Shown in pieces: positions 8,194 to 16,813 of a stretch of DNA of 64,000 bases (the first letter of the stretch is position 1; every line of letters starts with the position of its first letter). This DNA is from VAZQ01 sp963702695. Lineage in GTDB: Bacteria; Pseudomonadota; Alphaproteobacteria; Rhizobiales; Xanthobacteraceae. The notes under the pieces are model-generated. The model worked only from the letters and a program-made list of their open reading frames with translations, did not search any database and was not told where the DNA came from. The position numbers were made by a program, and so were the translations under genes. The stretch spans positions 186,001-250,000 of the forward strand of contig CAVPDS010000001.1 in the NCBI GenBank assembly GCA_963702695.1. The letters run 5' to 3'.

Positions 8194-9189
8194 ATGGATT
8201 CACCGCGAAATCTCTCCCGCCGCGGATTTGCAGCGGGGGCGGCTGCGCTGCTGGCGGCGCCGCGCGCGTTCGCCGACATCGGCAAGGTCGAGAAGCCGAA
8301 GCTGACGCTGGGCGTCGCCGTTCCGGGCGCGAGCTTCCTGCCGGTGTATGTCGCGGCGGCGCGCACCTGGAAGGAGATGGGTCTCGACGTCAATGTCGTG
8401 ACGTTCCGCGGCGATGCCGAGGTCAGCCAGGCGATGGCCGGCAACTCGATCGACCTTTCGGTGCAGTCCCCCGATGGCCTGATCAACATGATCAATGCCG
8501 GCCAAGGCGTGAAGGCCTTCTACGCCGGCTTTCATCAGGCCGACTTCTGGTGGCTCGCGCAGCCGCAGGTCAAAACCTGGACCGACCTCAAGGGCGGCAC
8601 CATCGGCGTTTCCACCTTCGGCTCGCTCACCGACGCGCTCACGCGCTATGCGCTGCGCAAGCACGGCCTCGAGCCGGAGAAGGACGTCCGCGTGATGCAG
8701 GCCGGCCCGTCGGCCACCACCATCCAGGCGCTGCGCTCCGGCCGGCTGCTGGCCGCGATCCAGTCGACGCCGACCAAATGGGTGGCGGAGGATCTCGGCC
8801 TCACCGTGCTCGGCACCCAGGTCAAGGAGATCGCGCCGAAATGGCCGAAGCACGTATTCATCGCCAAGACGAAATTCATGGACGCCAATCCGAACACGCT
8901 GGAAACCTTCCTGCGCGCCCACGTCGCCGCAATCCGGCTGGCGCGCGCCGACCGCGCGCTCGTGGTCAAGTTGCTGGTCGACCAGATCAAGTACCAGCCG
9001 CACTATGCCGACCGCGCCTACGACGAAGACATTCCCGACTTCGACGAGCGCGGCTCGCTGCCCGAGCGGAAATACATGGACGTGTTCTGGCAGGTCCAGA
9101 TGCTGGGCGGCACCGTCAAGGAACCGTGGCCCAACCACAAGATCCTCGACGACCGCTTCATCAAATCCTTCGCCGAGTGGGCGCCCTGA
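8194..9189 (+). CDS. NMT1/SsuA-type ABC substrate-binding protein
   Basis: A 331-residue periplasmic receptor with a twin-arginine leader (SRRGFAAG) and the ligand-binding core starting at LTLGVAVPGASFLPVYVA. It heads the operon of receptor, ATPase (9208), permease (10212) and permease (11033). It is closely similar along its whole length to the orphan receptor at 40059-41066 (for example FRGDAEVSQA, APKWPKHVF, RFIKSFAEWAP), so the two are paralogues. The upstream 164 bp contain TTGGAC (8129-8134) and ATAAGC (8152-8157) at 17-bp spacing, a weak promoter candidate. The ligand is not predictable; the family covers sulfonates, nitrate, pyrimidine precursors and aromatic acids. Confidence 0.88.
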   Translation: MDSPRNLSRRGFAAGAAALLAAPRAFADIGKVEKPKLTLGVAVPGASFLPVYVAAARTWKEMGLDVNVVTFRGDAEVSQAMAGNSIDLSVQSPDGLINMINAGQGVKAFYAGFHQADFWWLAQPQVKTWTDLKGGTIGVSTFGSLTDALTRYALRKHGLEPEKDVRVMQAGPSATTIQALRSGRLLAAIQSTPTKWVAEDLGLTVLGTQVKEIAPKWPKHVFIAKTKFMDANPNTLETFLRAHVAAIRLARADRALVVKLLVDQIKYQPHYADRAYDEDIPDFDERGSLPERKYMDVFWQVQMLGGTVKEPWPNHKILDDRFIKSFAEWAP

Positions 9190-9207
9190 GGCCGAAACAG
9201 CGCGACC

Positions 9208-10014
9208 ATGGGTGAGCTCGTCCTCGATCGCCTCGGCATGGCCTACGCGCAGCGCACCACGGGCGCCACTTTCGTCGCGCTGTCCGAAGTAAACCTGTCG
9301 ATCGCCGACGGCGAATTCGTCACCATCGTCGGCCCGTCCGGCTGCGGCAAGAGCACGCTGCTGATGCTGATCGCGGCGCTGCTGGCGCCGACCTCGGGCG
9401 CGGTGCGCCTCAACGGCAAGCGCGTCGCCGAGCCCGGCTCGGACCGCGCGCTCGTGTTCCAGGATTTCGCGCTGCTGCCCTGGCGCACGGTGCTGGCGAA
9501 TGTCGAGCTCGGGCTCGAGCTCAAGGGCCTGCCCGCGGACGAGCGGCGCAAGATCGCGCGCCGCCACATCGCCATGGTCGGGCTCGGCGCGTTCGAACGC
9601 TACTACCCGCACCAGCTCTCCGGCGGCATGCGGCAACGGGTGGGAATCGCGCGCGCGCTCTCGGTCGAGCCCGAAGTGCTGCTGATGGACGAGCCGTTCG
9701 GCGCGCTCGACGCGCAGATCCGGCAGGTGATGGGCTTGGAACTGCTGCGCATCTGGGAGCGCGGGCGCAAGACCATCTTGTTCGTGACCCACGACATCGA
9801 CGAGGCGATCTACCTCGCCGACCGCATCATCGTGATGAGCGCCGCCCCCGGCCGCATCATCGAGGACATCCGGGTGACGCTGCCGCGCCCGCGCCTGCTC
9901 GACATCCGCAACGATCCGACCTTCACCGCCTATCGCCAGCGCATCTGGGACCTGCTGGAGGAGCAGGTGCTGGCCTCGAGTTCGTGGCAGGTGGAATCGG
10001 CGGATGCGGGGTAA
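9208..10014 (+). CDS. ABC transporter ATPase (NrtD/SsuB/TauB family)
   Basis: A 268-residue nucleotide-binding subunit. The Walker A motif is GPSGCGKST (42-50), the Q-loop region is VFQDFALLPW, the signature is LSGGMRQRV and Walker B is VLLMDEPFGALD, followed by the switch histidine in FVTHDIDEA. All catalytic elements are intact. It starts 18 bp after the receptor gene and is followed, after a palindromic repeat region, by two permease genes, making a complete importer. Confidence 0.93.
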   Translation: MGELVLDRLGMAYAQRTTGATFVALSEVNLSIADGEFVTIVGPSGCGKSTLLMLIAALLAPTSGAVRLNGKRVAEPGSDRALVFQDFALLPWRTVLANVELGLELKGLPADERRKIARRHIAMVGLGAFERYYPHQLSGGMRQRVGIARALSVEPEVLLMDEPFGALDAQIRQVMGLELLRIWERGRKTILFVTHDIDEAIYLADRIIVMSAAPGRIIEDIRVTLPRPRLLDIRNDPTFTAYRQRIWDLLEEQVLASSSWQVESADAG

Positions 10015-10037
10015 CCGGCGAGGCTCGATGCTTGGGC

Positions 10038-10172
10038 TGTCATCCCGGCCGAGCGCAGCGAGAGCGGGGACCCAAGGCGCAGCGAGCCCGGTGTGCTGAA
10101 TGACACGCCGAGCTTGGGAGAGCTGGGCCCCGGATCGGCCCTTCGGGCCCTCCGGAATGACGACCCGCGGCG
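10038..10172. repeat. Type D palindromic repeat inside a transporter operon
   Basis: The left end GTCATCCCGGCCGAGCG (from 10039) and the right end CCGGAATGACG (to about 10171) are inverted copies, with nested GC-rich stems such as GGCCCTTCGGGCC. It fills the gap between the ATPase and the first permease gene of one operon. Similar end sequences occur at 12888-12984 and 57729-57765. Confidence 0.65.
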
Positions 10173-10211
10173 CCCGCCGAGTTCCGGCAACGCGAAAGAA
10201 GGCGTGCTAAC

Positions 10212-11036
10212 GTGACGGCCATGGACGCGAACGCAGCCACGAGCACAAGCGCAGCATCTTCGCTCACAGCGCTGCTGAACCATCGCGCGGCGCGCACGAT
10301 CGTCGGGCTCACGGCCGTCGCGCTGTTCCTGACGGTGTGGCAGATCGTCGGCGCCAACGAGATCATCCGCTCCGATCTCATTTCCTATCCGACCGAAATC
10401 GCGCAGACGTTCGCGGCGATGACTGCCTCGGGTGAGCTCGGGACCAACGTCATCGTCAGTCTGCAGGAATTCGTGCAGGGCTTCGTGCCGGCGATTCTGA
10501 TCGGCATCGCGATCGGCGCCGGCTTCGCACTCAGCCGCAGGCTTCGCTCCCTGTTCGAGCCGCTGTTTGTCGCGCTCAACACCTCGCCGATCATCGCCTT
10601 CGTGCCGATCGTGGTGGTGTGGTTCGGCGTCGGCACGCAATCGAAGGCGGTGATGGTGTTTCTCGCCTCGGTCGTTCCGATCGTGATCAACACCATGACC
10701 GGGATCGTGGAGGTGCAGGAATCCTGGATCCGGGCCTGCCGCGCCTTCGGCGCCACCCGGCGGCAGGTCATCGCCAAGGCGATCCTGCCCGGCGCGCTGC
10801 CGGTGATCATGGCCGGCATCCGGCTCGCCATCGGGCGCGCGATCGTCGGGCTGATCGCGGCCGAGATGTACGTCTCCGTTAAGGGCATCGGCCGCCTGAT
10901 CCAGGTCTACAGCACCAGCGACCGCGCAGCGGAGATTTTCGTGCTGGTCGTCGTGGTGTCGAGCTTCGGCCTGTTCCTGGTGACGATGCTGCGCTGGCTC
11001 GAGAACCGGCTCGCGCCCTGGAGCCTCGACCGATGA
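10212..11036 (+). CDS. ABC transporter permease (SsuC/TauC family)
   Basis: A 274-residue membrane subunit with six predicted membrane helices and the EAA loop WIRACRAFGATRRQVIAKA, which contacts the ATPase. The GTG start at 10212 fits AGAAGG about ten bases upstream; ATG 10221 is the alternative. The stop overlaps the ATG of the second permease (ATGA), so both are co-translated. It is the first membrane half of the 8194-11836 importer. Confidence 0.9.
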   Translation: MTAMDANAATSTSAASSLTALLNHRAARTIVGLTAVALFLTVWQIVGANEIIRSDLISYPTEIAQTFAAMTASGELGTNVIVSLQEFVQGFVPAILIGIAIGAGFALSRRLRSLFEPLFVALNTSPIIAFVPIVVVWFGVGTQSKAVMVFLASVVPIVINTMTGIVEVQESWIRACRAFGATRRQVIAKAILPGALPVIMAGIRLAIGRAIVGLIAAEMYVSVKGIGRLIQVYSTSDRAAEIFVLVVVVSSFGLFLVTMLRWLENRLAPWSLDR

Positions 11037-11836
11037 GCGAAACCCAGATCGAACTGCCGGCACGCACGGCGGCGCGGGCGCTGAGCGGGCGCAGCGAGCA
11101 GCTCGTGCTCGGCATCATCGGCACGCTCGGCTTCCTCGTGCTGTGGGAATTCGCGGCCTGGATGGGCTGGCTCAACCCGGTGGTGGTGAGCAATCCCTCG
11201 CGCATCGCGCAGGCGTTCGTCGCGCAATTCAGGTCCGGCGAGATCCTGGACGACATCAAGGTCACGATGATCGAGTTCGCCGTCGGTTTCGGCCTCGCCC
11301 TCATCGTCGGGATGGCGCTCGGCATCGCCATGGGGCTGTCGCGCCTCACCGAATACGCGATCGATCCGTTCGTCTGGTTCCTCTATTCATCGCCGCTGAT
11401 CGCGTTCTATCCGCTGATCATCGTCTGGCTCGGCTTCGGTTTCGCCACCGTGATCGCGATCACGTTCCTGCTCAGCGTCGTCGCGGTGGTCGTGAACACG
11501 ATGGCCGGCGTGCAGTCGGTCGATCCGCAGCTCGTGCGCGCCGTGCGCGCCTTCGGCGGCGGCAAGCGCGACATCATCATCAAGGTGATCCTGCCGGCGG
11601 CGGTGCCGCTGATCCTCGCCGGCGCTCGCATCGGGCTCGGCCGCGCGCTGCACGGCGTGGTGCTGGGCGAGATGTTCAGCTCGAACGCCGGCCTCGGCTA
11701 TCGCATCACCTTCTACGCCGCGCACCTGCGCACCGCGGACGTGTTCGTGCCGCTGGTGATCCTGGTGGTGATCGGGATCATCATCAACCAGCTCAGCAAC
11801 ACGCTGGAAACCCGCCTGCGCGTGTGGAAGGCTTGA
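11033..11836 (+). CDS. ABC transporter permease (SsuC/TauC family)
   Basis: A 267-residue membrane subunit, the second half of the heterodimeric channel, with EAA loop LVRAVRAFGGGKRDIIIKV and about six membrane helices. It overlaps the preceding permease by four bases. Importers of this family often use a permease homodimer; two different permeases are common in rhizobial aromatic-acid-type systems. A type A repeat follows. Confidence 0.9.
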   Translation: MSETQIELPARTAARALSGRSEQLVLGIIGTLGFLVLWEFAAWMGWLNPVVVSNPSRIAQAFVAQFRSGEILDDIKVTMIEFAVGFGLALIVGMALGIAMGLSRLTEYAIDPFVWFLYSSPLIAFYPLIIVWLGFGFATVIAITFLLSVVAVVVNTMAGVQSVDPQLVRAVRAFGGGKRDIIIKVILPAAVPLILAGARIGLGRALHGVVLGEMFSSNAGLGYRITFYAAHLRTADVFVPLVILVVIGIIINQLSNTLETRLRVWKA

Positions 11837-11856
11837 GCGCATCGGTTACGGTTTGC

Positions 11857-11945
11857 CGCTCGTTCCGGCGAACGCGGGAACCCAGGAGACTTGCTCCGAA
11901 GTTAGGTCGGTGGCCCTTGGTCCCCGCTTTCGCGGGGACAAGCGG
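11857..11945. repeat. Type A palindromic repeat
   Basis: Left arm CGCTCGTTCCGGCGAACG and right arm around GGTCCCCGCTTTCGCGGGG. It lies between the last permease and the nitroreductase gene, and could act as an mRNA 3' stabiliser or attenuator. Confidence 0.75.
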
Positions 11946-12072
11946 AGCGCGGGGAGCCCTTGCACGTCCCGCCCGAACGATTGATGCCTGTCCGGACTGC
12001 AGGTAATGTCCGGCCCGACGCGCCAAGGGCGCGATGGATCGCGGCACCGGCCGCCACGCGAGGATTTCCGAC

Positions 12073-12873
12073 ATGGATCAGAAGACCAGTCCCACGAACT
12101 TCATGGGCGATTACGACACGCTGCTCGAACTGGTGAAGAATCGCGTCAGCGTGCGCAAGCTCAAGCCTGATCCGATCCCGGACGAATATGTCAACAAGAT
12201 CCTCGAAATCGGCCGCTGGGCGATGTCGGGCGCCAACGGCCAACCGTGGGAATTCGTGGTCGTGAAGGACCCCAAGATCAAGAAAGAGCTGTTCCGCGTC
12301 TACGCCGAGGAGAACAACGACTTCATCTATTGGATGGAGCAGCAGCGCGACTTCAAGCTGCGGCATCCCTCGTTCCAGATGACGGCCGAAGAAAGCGTGC
12401 AGAAGCAGCGCATCTCGACCGGCTGGTCGGAGGCTCCGGTCCTGATCGTGGTGCTGGGCGACGGGCGGCGTCAGTGGGCGACCGTGCAGGGCGCGCATAC
12501 GTTCGGACGCGGCCAGTCGCATCTCACCGACGGGCTGGCGAATGTCTCGATGCTGATGCATCTCGCGGCCGCCGGCCTCGGCCTCGGCAGCCAGCACACC
12601 ACCATCCACATCGAGGACCCGTTCAAGCGTGTGCTTGGCGTGCCCGACCTGCTCACCTTCAACCTGATCATGCCGATCGGCTGGCCCGACGTGCCGGCCA
12701 AGGAAGGCGTGCGCCGCCCGCTCGAGGACATGGTGCATTACGACATGTACGACCGCTCGAAATACATGAGCAACGAGCAGGTGCTGAAGTATCTGTATTC
12801 GTTGCGCGAGAAGACCGTCCCAGTCTACCGCAACTCGTATATCGGGCAGTCGCAGGAAGAGACCAAGAACTGA
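12073..12873 (+). CDS. Nitroreductase-family FMN oxidoreductase
   Basis: A 266-residue flavoprotein. The N-terminal signature KNRVSVRKLKPDPIP is the flavin-phosphate-binding RxSxRxF/L element of the nitroreductase fold, and the C-terminal part LAAAGLGLGSQHTTI is the usual second flavin loop. The insertion at about residues 75-115 (charged and aromatic) is longer than in NfsB-type enzymes. The start ATG 12073 has GAGG upstream. It stands alone between two importers. The substrate is unknown; family members reduce nitro groups or quinones, or dehydrogenate ring compounds. Confidence 0.85.
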   Translation: MDQKTSPTNFMGDYDTLLELVKNRVSVRKLKPDPIPDEYVNKILEIGRWAMSGANGQPWEFVVVKDPKIKKELFRVYAEENNDFIYWMEQQRDFKLRHPSFQMTAEESVQKQRISTGWSEAPVLIVVLGDGRRQWATVQGAHTFGRGQSHLTDGLANVSMLMHLAAAGLGLGSQHTTIHIEDPFKRVLGVPDLLTFNLIMPIGWPDVPAKEGVRRPLEDMVHYDMYDRSKYMSNEQVLKYLYSLREKTVPVYRNSYIGQSQEETKN

Positions 12874-12887
12874 CGGATGGCTCAGTC

Positions 12888-12984
12888 TGATTGTCAGTCC
12901 GGAAGCCGCGCAGCAGCTTCCGGAATCCATAATTCCGAATTTATGGATTCCGGGCCGCCGATCTGACTGTCGGCCCCGGAATGA
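12888..12984. repeat. Intergenic palindromic region (type D-like)
   Basis: It contains the near-perfect palindrome GGAATCCATAA ... TTATGGATTCC (12922-12951) inside a larger inverted structure ending CCCCGGAATGACA. This is the only structure seen in the 221-bp gap before the next importer. Confidence 0.6.
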
Positions 12985-13094
12985 CAGCGCACTGAACGCG
13001 GGGGCGAAACCTGCGGCGGTATGACGCGATGACGGCGGGGCCTTCTTGTTGGCCTGTTCGGTCAGGCGCTTGATCCGAATTTTGGGAGGAGCCG

Positions 13095-14066
13095 ATGCAG
13101 GAAATCTCCAGACGCGGTGCAATGGCAGGGACGGCGGCAAGCCTGCTCGCCATGTCGGCCGGTCGGGCGCTCGCGCTCGATCAGGTACGGATCGGCAAAG
13201 CGGTGCCGAATTCCTTCGCCTTCGGCTCGGCGGAGGTCGGCATCCAGGCGAAGATCTTCGACCAGGAAGGGATCGACCTGCAGGTGCTGAGCTTTGCCGG
13301 CGATGCCCGGCTGCAGCAGGCGCTCGCGGCGGGCGCCGTGGACGTCGCGCTCGGCTCCGGGCCGGGTCTCGGCTTCCGCGCGAAGCACGTGCCGGCGATC
13401 GGCGTCGCGGCCATGTACGGCCCGCCCAGCAATCTCTGTCTCACCGTGCTCGCGAGTTCGTCGATCAAGACCATTGCGGACCTCAAGGGCAAGCGCATCG
13501 GCGTGACCACGCTCGGCTCGCTCACGGACTGGCTCACGCGCGAACTGGCGCGGCAGCAGGGCTGGGGCTCGGAGGGCATCCAGGTGCTGCCGCTCGGCTC
13601 GGTGCCGGCGCGCCTCGCCGCCATGGAACGCAACGAGCTGGACGGCCTGGTGATCGAGTCCGCGACCGGTTACGAGCTCGAGGAGCGCGGCAAGGGCCGC
13701 AACATCCTGCTGTTCGGCGACATCGCGAAGCATTTCTATACCCACGTCATCTTCGCCACCGATGACATGATCGAGAAGCGCCCCGAGGTGCTGCGGCGAT
13801 TCCTGCGCGGCTGGTTCAAGACCATCGCGTTCATGAAGGCCAACAAGGACTTCACGATAAAGTCCGAGTCCAAGACCATCCAGGTGCGCGAGAGCATCCT
13901 GTCGAAGGTTTACGACACTCAGATCGGCAGCTTCTCGACCGACGGCGCCTGGGACCCGGAGTCGATCGACGTGATCCGCAAATCGCTCAAGGATCTCGGC
14001 ATCCTCGACTTCATCCCGGAGGCGAAGTCGATCTACAACGACAAGTTCGTCCCGGTAAAAATCTGA
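13095..14066 (+). CDS. NMT1/SsuA-type ABC substrate-binding protein
   Basis: A 323-residue receptor with a Tat-like leader (SRRGAMAG, Ala-rich core, cleavage around ALALDQ). ATG 13095 is preceded by GGGAGGAG at ideal spacing, a strong ribosome site. Conserved blocks include SFAGDARLQQALAAGAVDVAL, and LKGKRIGVTTLGSLTDWLTR of the hinge region. It is the first gene of a second importer (receptor, ATPase 14068, permease 15119 frameshifted, permease 15874). It is only distantly related to the receptor at 8194. Confidence 0.87.
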   Translation: MQEISRRGAMAGTAASLLAMSAGRALALDQVRIGKAVPNSFAFGSAEVGIQAKIFDQEGIDLQVLSFAGDARLQQALAAGAVDVALGSGPGLGFRAKHVPAIGVAAMYGPPSNLCLTVLASSSIKTIADLKGKRIGVTTLGSLTDWLTRELARQQGWGSEGIQVLPLGSVPARLAAMERNELDGLVIESATGYELEERGKGRNILLFGDIAKHFYTHVIFATDDMIEKRPEVLRRFLRGWFKTIAFMKANKDFTIKSESKTIQVRESILSKVYDTQIGSFSTDGAWDPESIDVIRKSLKDLGILDFIPEAKSIYNDKFVPVKI

Positions 14067-14067
14067 C

Positions 14068-14952
14068 GTGGAATCGCTGCGCGCCGACCTCCGGATCACC
14101 GCCGCGGCGAGCACGACAGCCGCAGCGGCTTCGGTCGCCGTCTCGATCGACCATGTATCGATGACTTATGTCGGGCGCCATGCCGCGCAGAGCGTGCAGG
14201 CGCTCGACGACATTTCGCTCGATATCCGCAAGGGCGAGTTCGTGTGCCTGCTCGGCCCGTCCGGCTGCGGCAAGAGCACGCTGCTGGGCATCCTCGGCGG
14301 CATGTTCGCGCCGACCTCGGGGACCGTGACGGTCGCCGGCGCGCCGGTGCGGAGCCCGCGGCCGAACGACATCGCCTTCGTGTTCCAGGAGAGCACGCTG
14401 CTCCCTTGGTACACCGTGATCGAGAATTTCCGGCTCGCGCTCAAGTTCCAGGGCATCACCGATGCGAGCTGGCGCGACCGCGCGATGCAGGCGCTGTCGG
14501 CGGTCGGCATGCCGCAGTTCGCCAACCACTATCCCAAGCAGCTTTCAGTCGGCATGAAGCAGCGCATCAATCTCGCGCGCGGCATGTGCCTGGAGACCGC
14601 GATCCTGCTGCTGGACGAGCCGTTCGCGGCGCTCGACGAGCAGACCCGCATGGTGCTCGGCGAAGACCTTTCGATGCTGCTCGCGCGCACCGGCAAGACC
14701 ATCGTGTTCGTCACCCACTCGCTGGCGGAAGCGGTGTTTCTCTCCGACCGCATCATCGTGATGACCGCGCGACCCGGCAAAGTGAAGGCGAGCGTGACCG
14801 TGCCGCATCCGCATCCGCGCTCGCCCGACTTCATGCTCACCAGCGAGTTCGGCGAAATCCGCAACCAGCTCTACGCGCTGCTGCGCGACGAAATCCGCGC
14901 CACCGTCGCCGCCATGCGCGAAGCCCGCGACGCGCGGGGTGATGGCAGATGA
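14068..14952 (+). CDS. ABC transporter ATPase (NrtD/SsuB family), variant signature
   Basis: A 294-residue nucleotide-binding subunit starting at GTG 14068, two bases after the receptor stop. Walker A is GPSGCGKST, the Q-loop is FVFQESTLLPW, Walker B is ILLLDEPFAALD and the H-loop is VFVTHSLAEA. The signature reads LSVGMKQRI where LSGGQ is usual, so the second signature Gly is Val. An alanine/threonine-rich N-terminal extension of about 30 residues precedes the domain. A palindromic repeat separates it from the first permease. Confidence 0.9.
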   Translation: MESLRADLRITAAASTTAAAASVAVSIDHVSMTYVGRHAAQSVQALDDISLDIRKGEFVCLLGPSGCGKSTLLGILGGMFAPTSGTVTVAGAPVRSPRPNDIAFVFQESTLLPWYTVIENFRLALKFQGITDASWRDRAMQALSAVGMPQFANHYPKQLSVGMKQRINLARGMCLETAILLLDEPFAALDEQTRMVLGEDLSMLLARTGKTIVFVTHSLAEAVFLSDRIIVMTARPGKVKASVTVPHPHPRSPDFMLTSEFGEIRNQLYALLRDEIRATVAAMREARDARGDGR

Positions 14953-14980
14953 ACTTTCCAGTTCCGCCGTTGCCACTTCT

Positions 14981-15090
14981 GTCGTCCCCGCGAAGGCGCG
15001 GACCCATACCCTCCGCGGAGGAATATTTGCGCTTGAGGTGCCCAATCGCCGGCGCGGTGTTTATCGGTCCCCGCCTCCGCGGGGGCGACG
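14981..15090. repeat. Type A palindromic repeat inside a transporter operon
   Basis: Left arm GTCGTCCCCGCGAAGGCG (from 14981) and right arm GGTCCCCGCCTCCGCGGGGG up to CGACG at 15090, in inverted orientation. It separates the ATPase gene from the frameshifted permease, so a read-through transcript would carry two stable hairpins. Confidence 0.8.
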
Positions 15091-15118
15091 CCCTCGGCAG
15101 TCTCGCGAGCCGCATCCG

Positions 15119-15872
15119 ATGCGTCGCGATCTAATTCTCATTCGCACGATCCAGTTCGCCGTGGTCGCGATCCTGCTCGGGGCTTGGTATATCGTCACGC
15201 ATTCACAACAGCGCGTGATGCTGCTGCTGCCGCCGCCGGAGCGGGTGTGGACCGAGATGGGGACGCTCATCAGCTCTGGCCGGCTGTGGGCGGCGGCGCT
15301 GATCACGCTCGACGAGATCGCCAAGGCCTATGCGATCGCGGTGATCCTCGGCGTCGCTGGTCGGCTTCCTGGTCACGCGTTCGACCACGCTGATCCGCGT
15401 CTTCGAGCCGGTGCTGTCCGGAGTCTTCGCGATCCCGCTGACGCTGTTCTTCCCGCTGTTCGTGGTGTTCTTCGGGATCGGCCCGCAGTCGAAAGTCGCC
15501 TACGGTGCGATGTATTCCTTCTTTCCGATCGCGCTCAACACGATCGCCGGCTTCGCCAGCGTCGACGAGTTGTACGTCCGTTCGACACGCTCGATGGGCG
15601 CATCCGCCATCCAGCAATTCCGCCACGTGTACCTGCCGGCGGCGATGCCGGTGACACTCACCGGACTGCGGATCGGCTTCTTCATCTGCATCGCCTCGGT
15701 ACTGGGCGGCGAGACGCTCGCCTCGGTCGCCGGCGTCGGCCGCTCGATCGCCCTGTCGGCGGAACTGATGGAGACCGCGCGGCTCTATGCCTGGATCATG
15801 TTCGTGGTGATCCTCTCGGTGATGCTCAACCTGATGGTGCTCGCCGCCGAGACCCGGAGCGAGCGGCATTGA
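15119..15872 (+). pseudogene. ABC transporter permease (SsuC/TauC family), frameshifted
   Basis: Residues from MRRDLILIRTIQFAV to AYAIAVILGV are read in the frame of the ATG at 15119. The rest of the permease (GFLVTRSTTLIRVFEPVLSG, the EAA-like loop YVRSTRSMGASAIQQFRHV, to the stop at 15872) continues in the frame one base later. The break is at about 15353-15361 (GGCGTCGCTGGTCGG): one extra base or two missing. Everything else is intact and the next permease starts two bases later, so the lesion is recent or a sequencing error. The start has no clear ribosome site because a repeat lies directly upstream. Confidence 0.85.
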
Positions 15873-15873
15873 C

Positions 15874-16626
15874 ATGAGCGCCAACACGATCCGCCTGATC
15901 CGGCTGCTGCTCGTGGTCGTCCTGGTCGCGATCTGGGAGATCTACGCACGCTTCATCAGCACGTCGTCGCTGATCGCCGCGCCGAGCGACGTCGCGCTGG
16001 CGTGGTGGCCGAAGGTCGCGGGCGATCCTGCCGTGCGCGCCGCGGTGGGCGTGACGCTGGTCGAACTCGTGGTGGCGTTCGCGCTCTCGGTCGTGTTCGG
16101 CATGCTGATCGGCATCCTGATCGGGCTGACCGATCTCGGCCGCCGCAGCCTCTCTCCGCTCGTGCTGATCCTCTACGGCATCCCGCAGGCGATCATCCTG
16201 CCGCTGTTCGTGCTGATGTTCGGGCTCGGCGCGACGAGCAAGATCGCCTTCGGCTTCAGCCACGGCATCTTCCCGGTGATCGTGACCACGCTAGCCGGCA
16301 TGCGCAACGTCAGCCCGCTCCTGCTCAACGGCACCGCGGCGCTCGGCGCCAGCCGGGCGCAGCAGGTGCGCTACGTGATCTTCCCGCACATGGTCACCAC
16401 CGTGTTTGCGGGCCTGCGGCTGGCGATGACGCTGACGTTGCTCGGCGTCGTGCTGGCGGAGATTTTCGTCTCGCAGGGTGGCATCGGATATTTCACGCTG
16501 CTATACACCGAAACCTTCAATCCCCCGGCCTTGATGGCGCTCGTGCTCACGCTCGCCCTGATGGCGATCGTGCTCAACGAGCTGGTACGCATGGTCGAGG
16601 CGCACTTCTCCCGCTGGAAGGACTGA
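15874..16626 (+). CDS. ABC transporter permease (SsuC/TauC family)
   Basis: A 250-residue membrane protein with about six helices and the EAA loop LLNGTAALGASRAQQVRYV. It starts at ATG 15874 immediately after the frameshifted permease, in the same operon as the receptor at 13095 and the ATPase at 14068. If the first permease is truly dead, this one may form a homodimeric channel. Confidence 0.88.
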   Translation: MSANTIRLIRLLLVVVLVAIWEIYARFISTSSLIAAPSDVALAWWPKVAGDPAVRAAVGVTLVELVVAFALSVVFGMLIGILIGLTDLGRRSLSPLVLILYGIPQAIILPLFVLMFGLGATSKIAFGFSHGIFPVIVTTLAGMRNVSPLLLNGTAALGASRAQQVRYVIFPHMVTTVFAGLRLAMTLTLLGVVLAEIFVSQGGIGYFTLLYTETFNPPALMALVLTLALMAIVLNELVRMVEAHFSRWKD

Positions 16627-16655
16627 AATTGATCTGCGCGTGCTGTAATTTCTGC

Positions 16656-16806
16656 TCGTGTCCCGGCCCAGCGAGCGCGCAGCGCGAGTGCCGAGGCGGG
16701 ACCCAGGCGAGAAGTGACGGCCGCAGGCCGTTCGAGCATTGTGCTTCGCGCACCTTGCGCTGGGTTCCGGTTCTCGTTCCGCTCCGCTCCACGATCCCGG
16801 GACACC
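16656..16806. repeat. Type C 151-bp inverted repeat element
   Basis: It begins TCGTGTCCCGGCCCAGCGAG and ends with CCCGGGACACC, so the ends are inverted copies. A second copy of equal length is at 46251-46401 with the same order of internal blocks (GCGCAGCGCGAG, AAGTGACGG, GCTCCAC). A related element is at 61463-61606. All three end just before the start codon of a gene, here hydantoinase A at 16814. Confidence 0.8.
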
Positions 16807-16813
16807 TTTCAGC

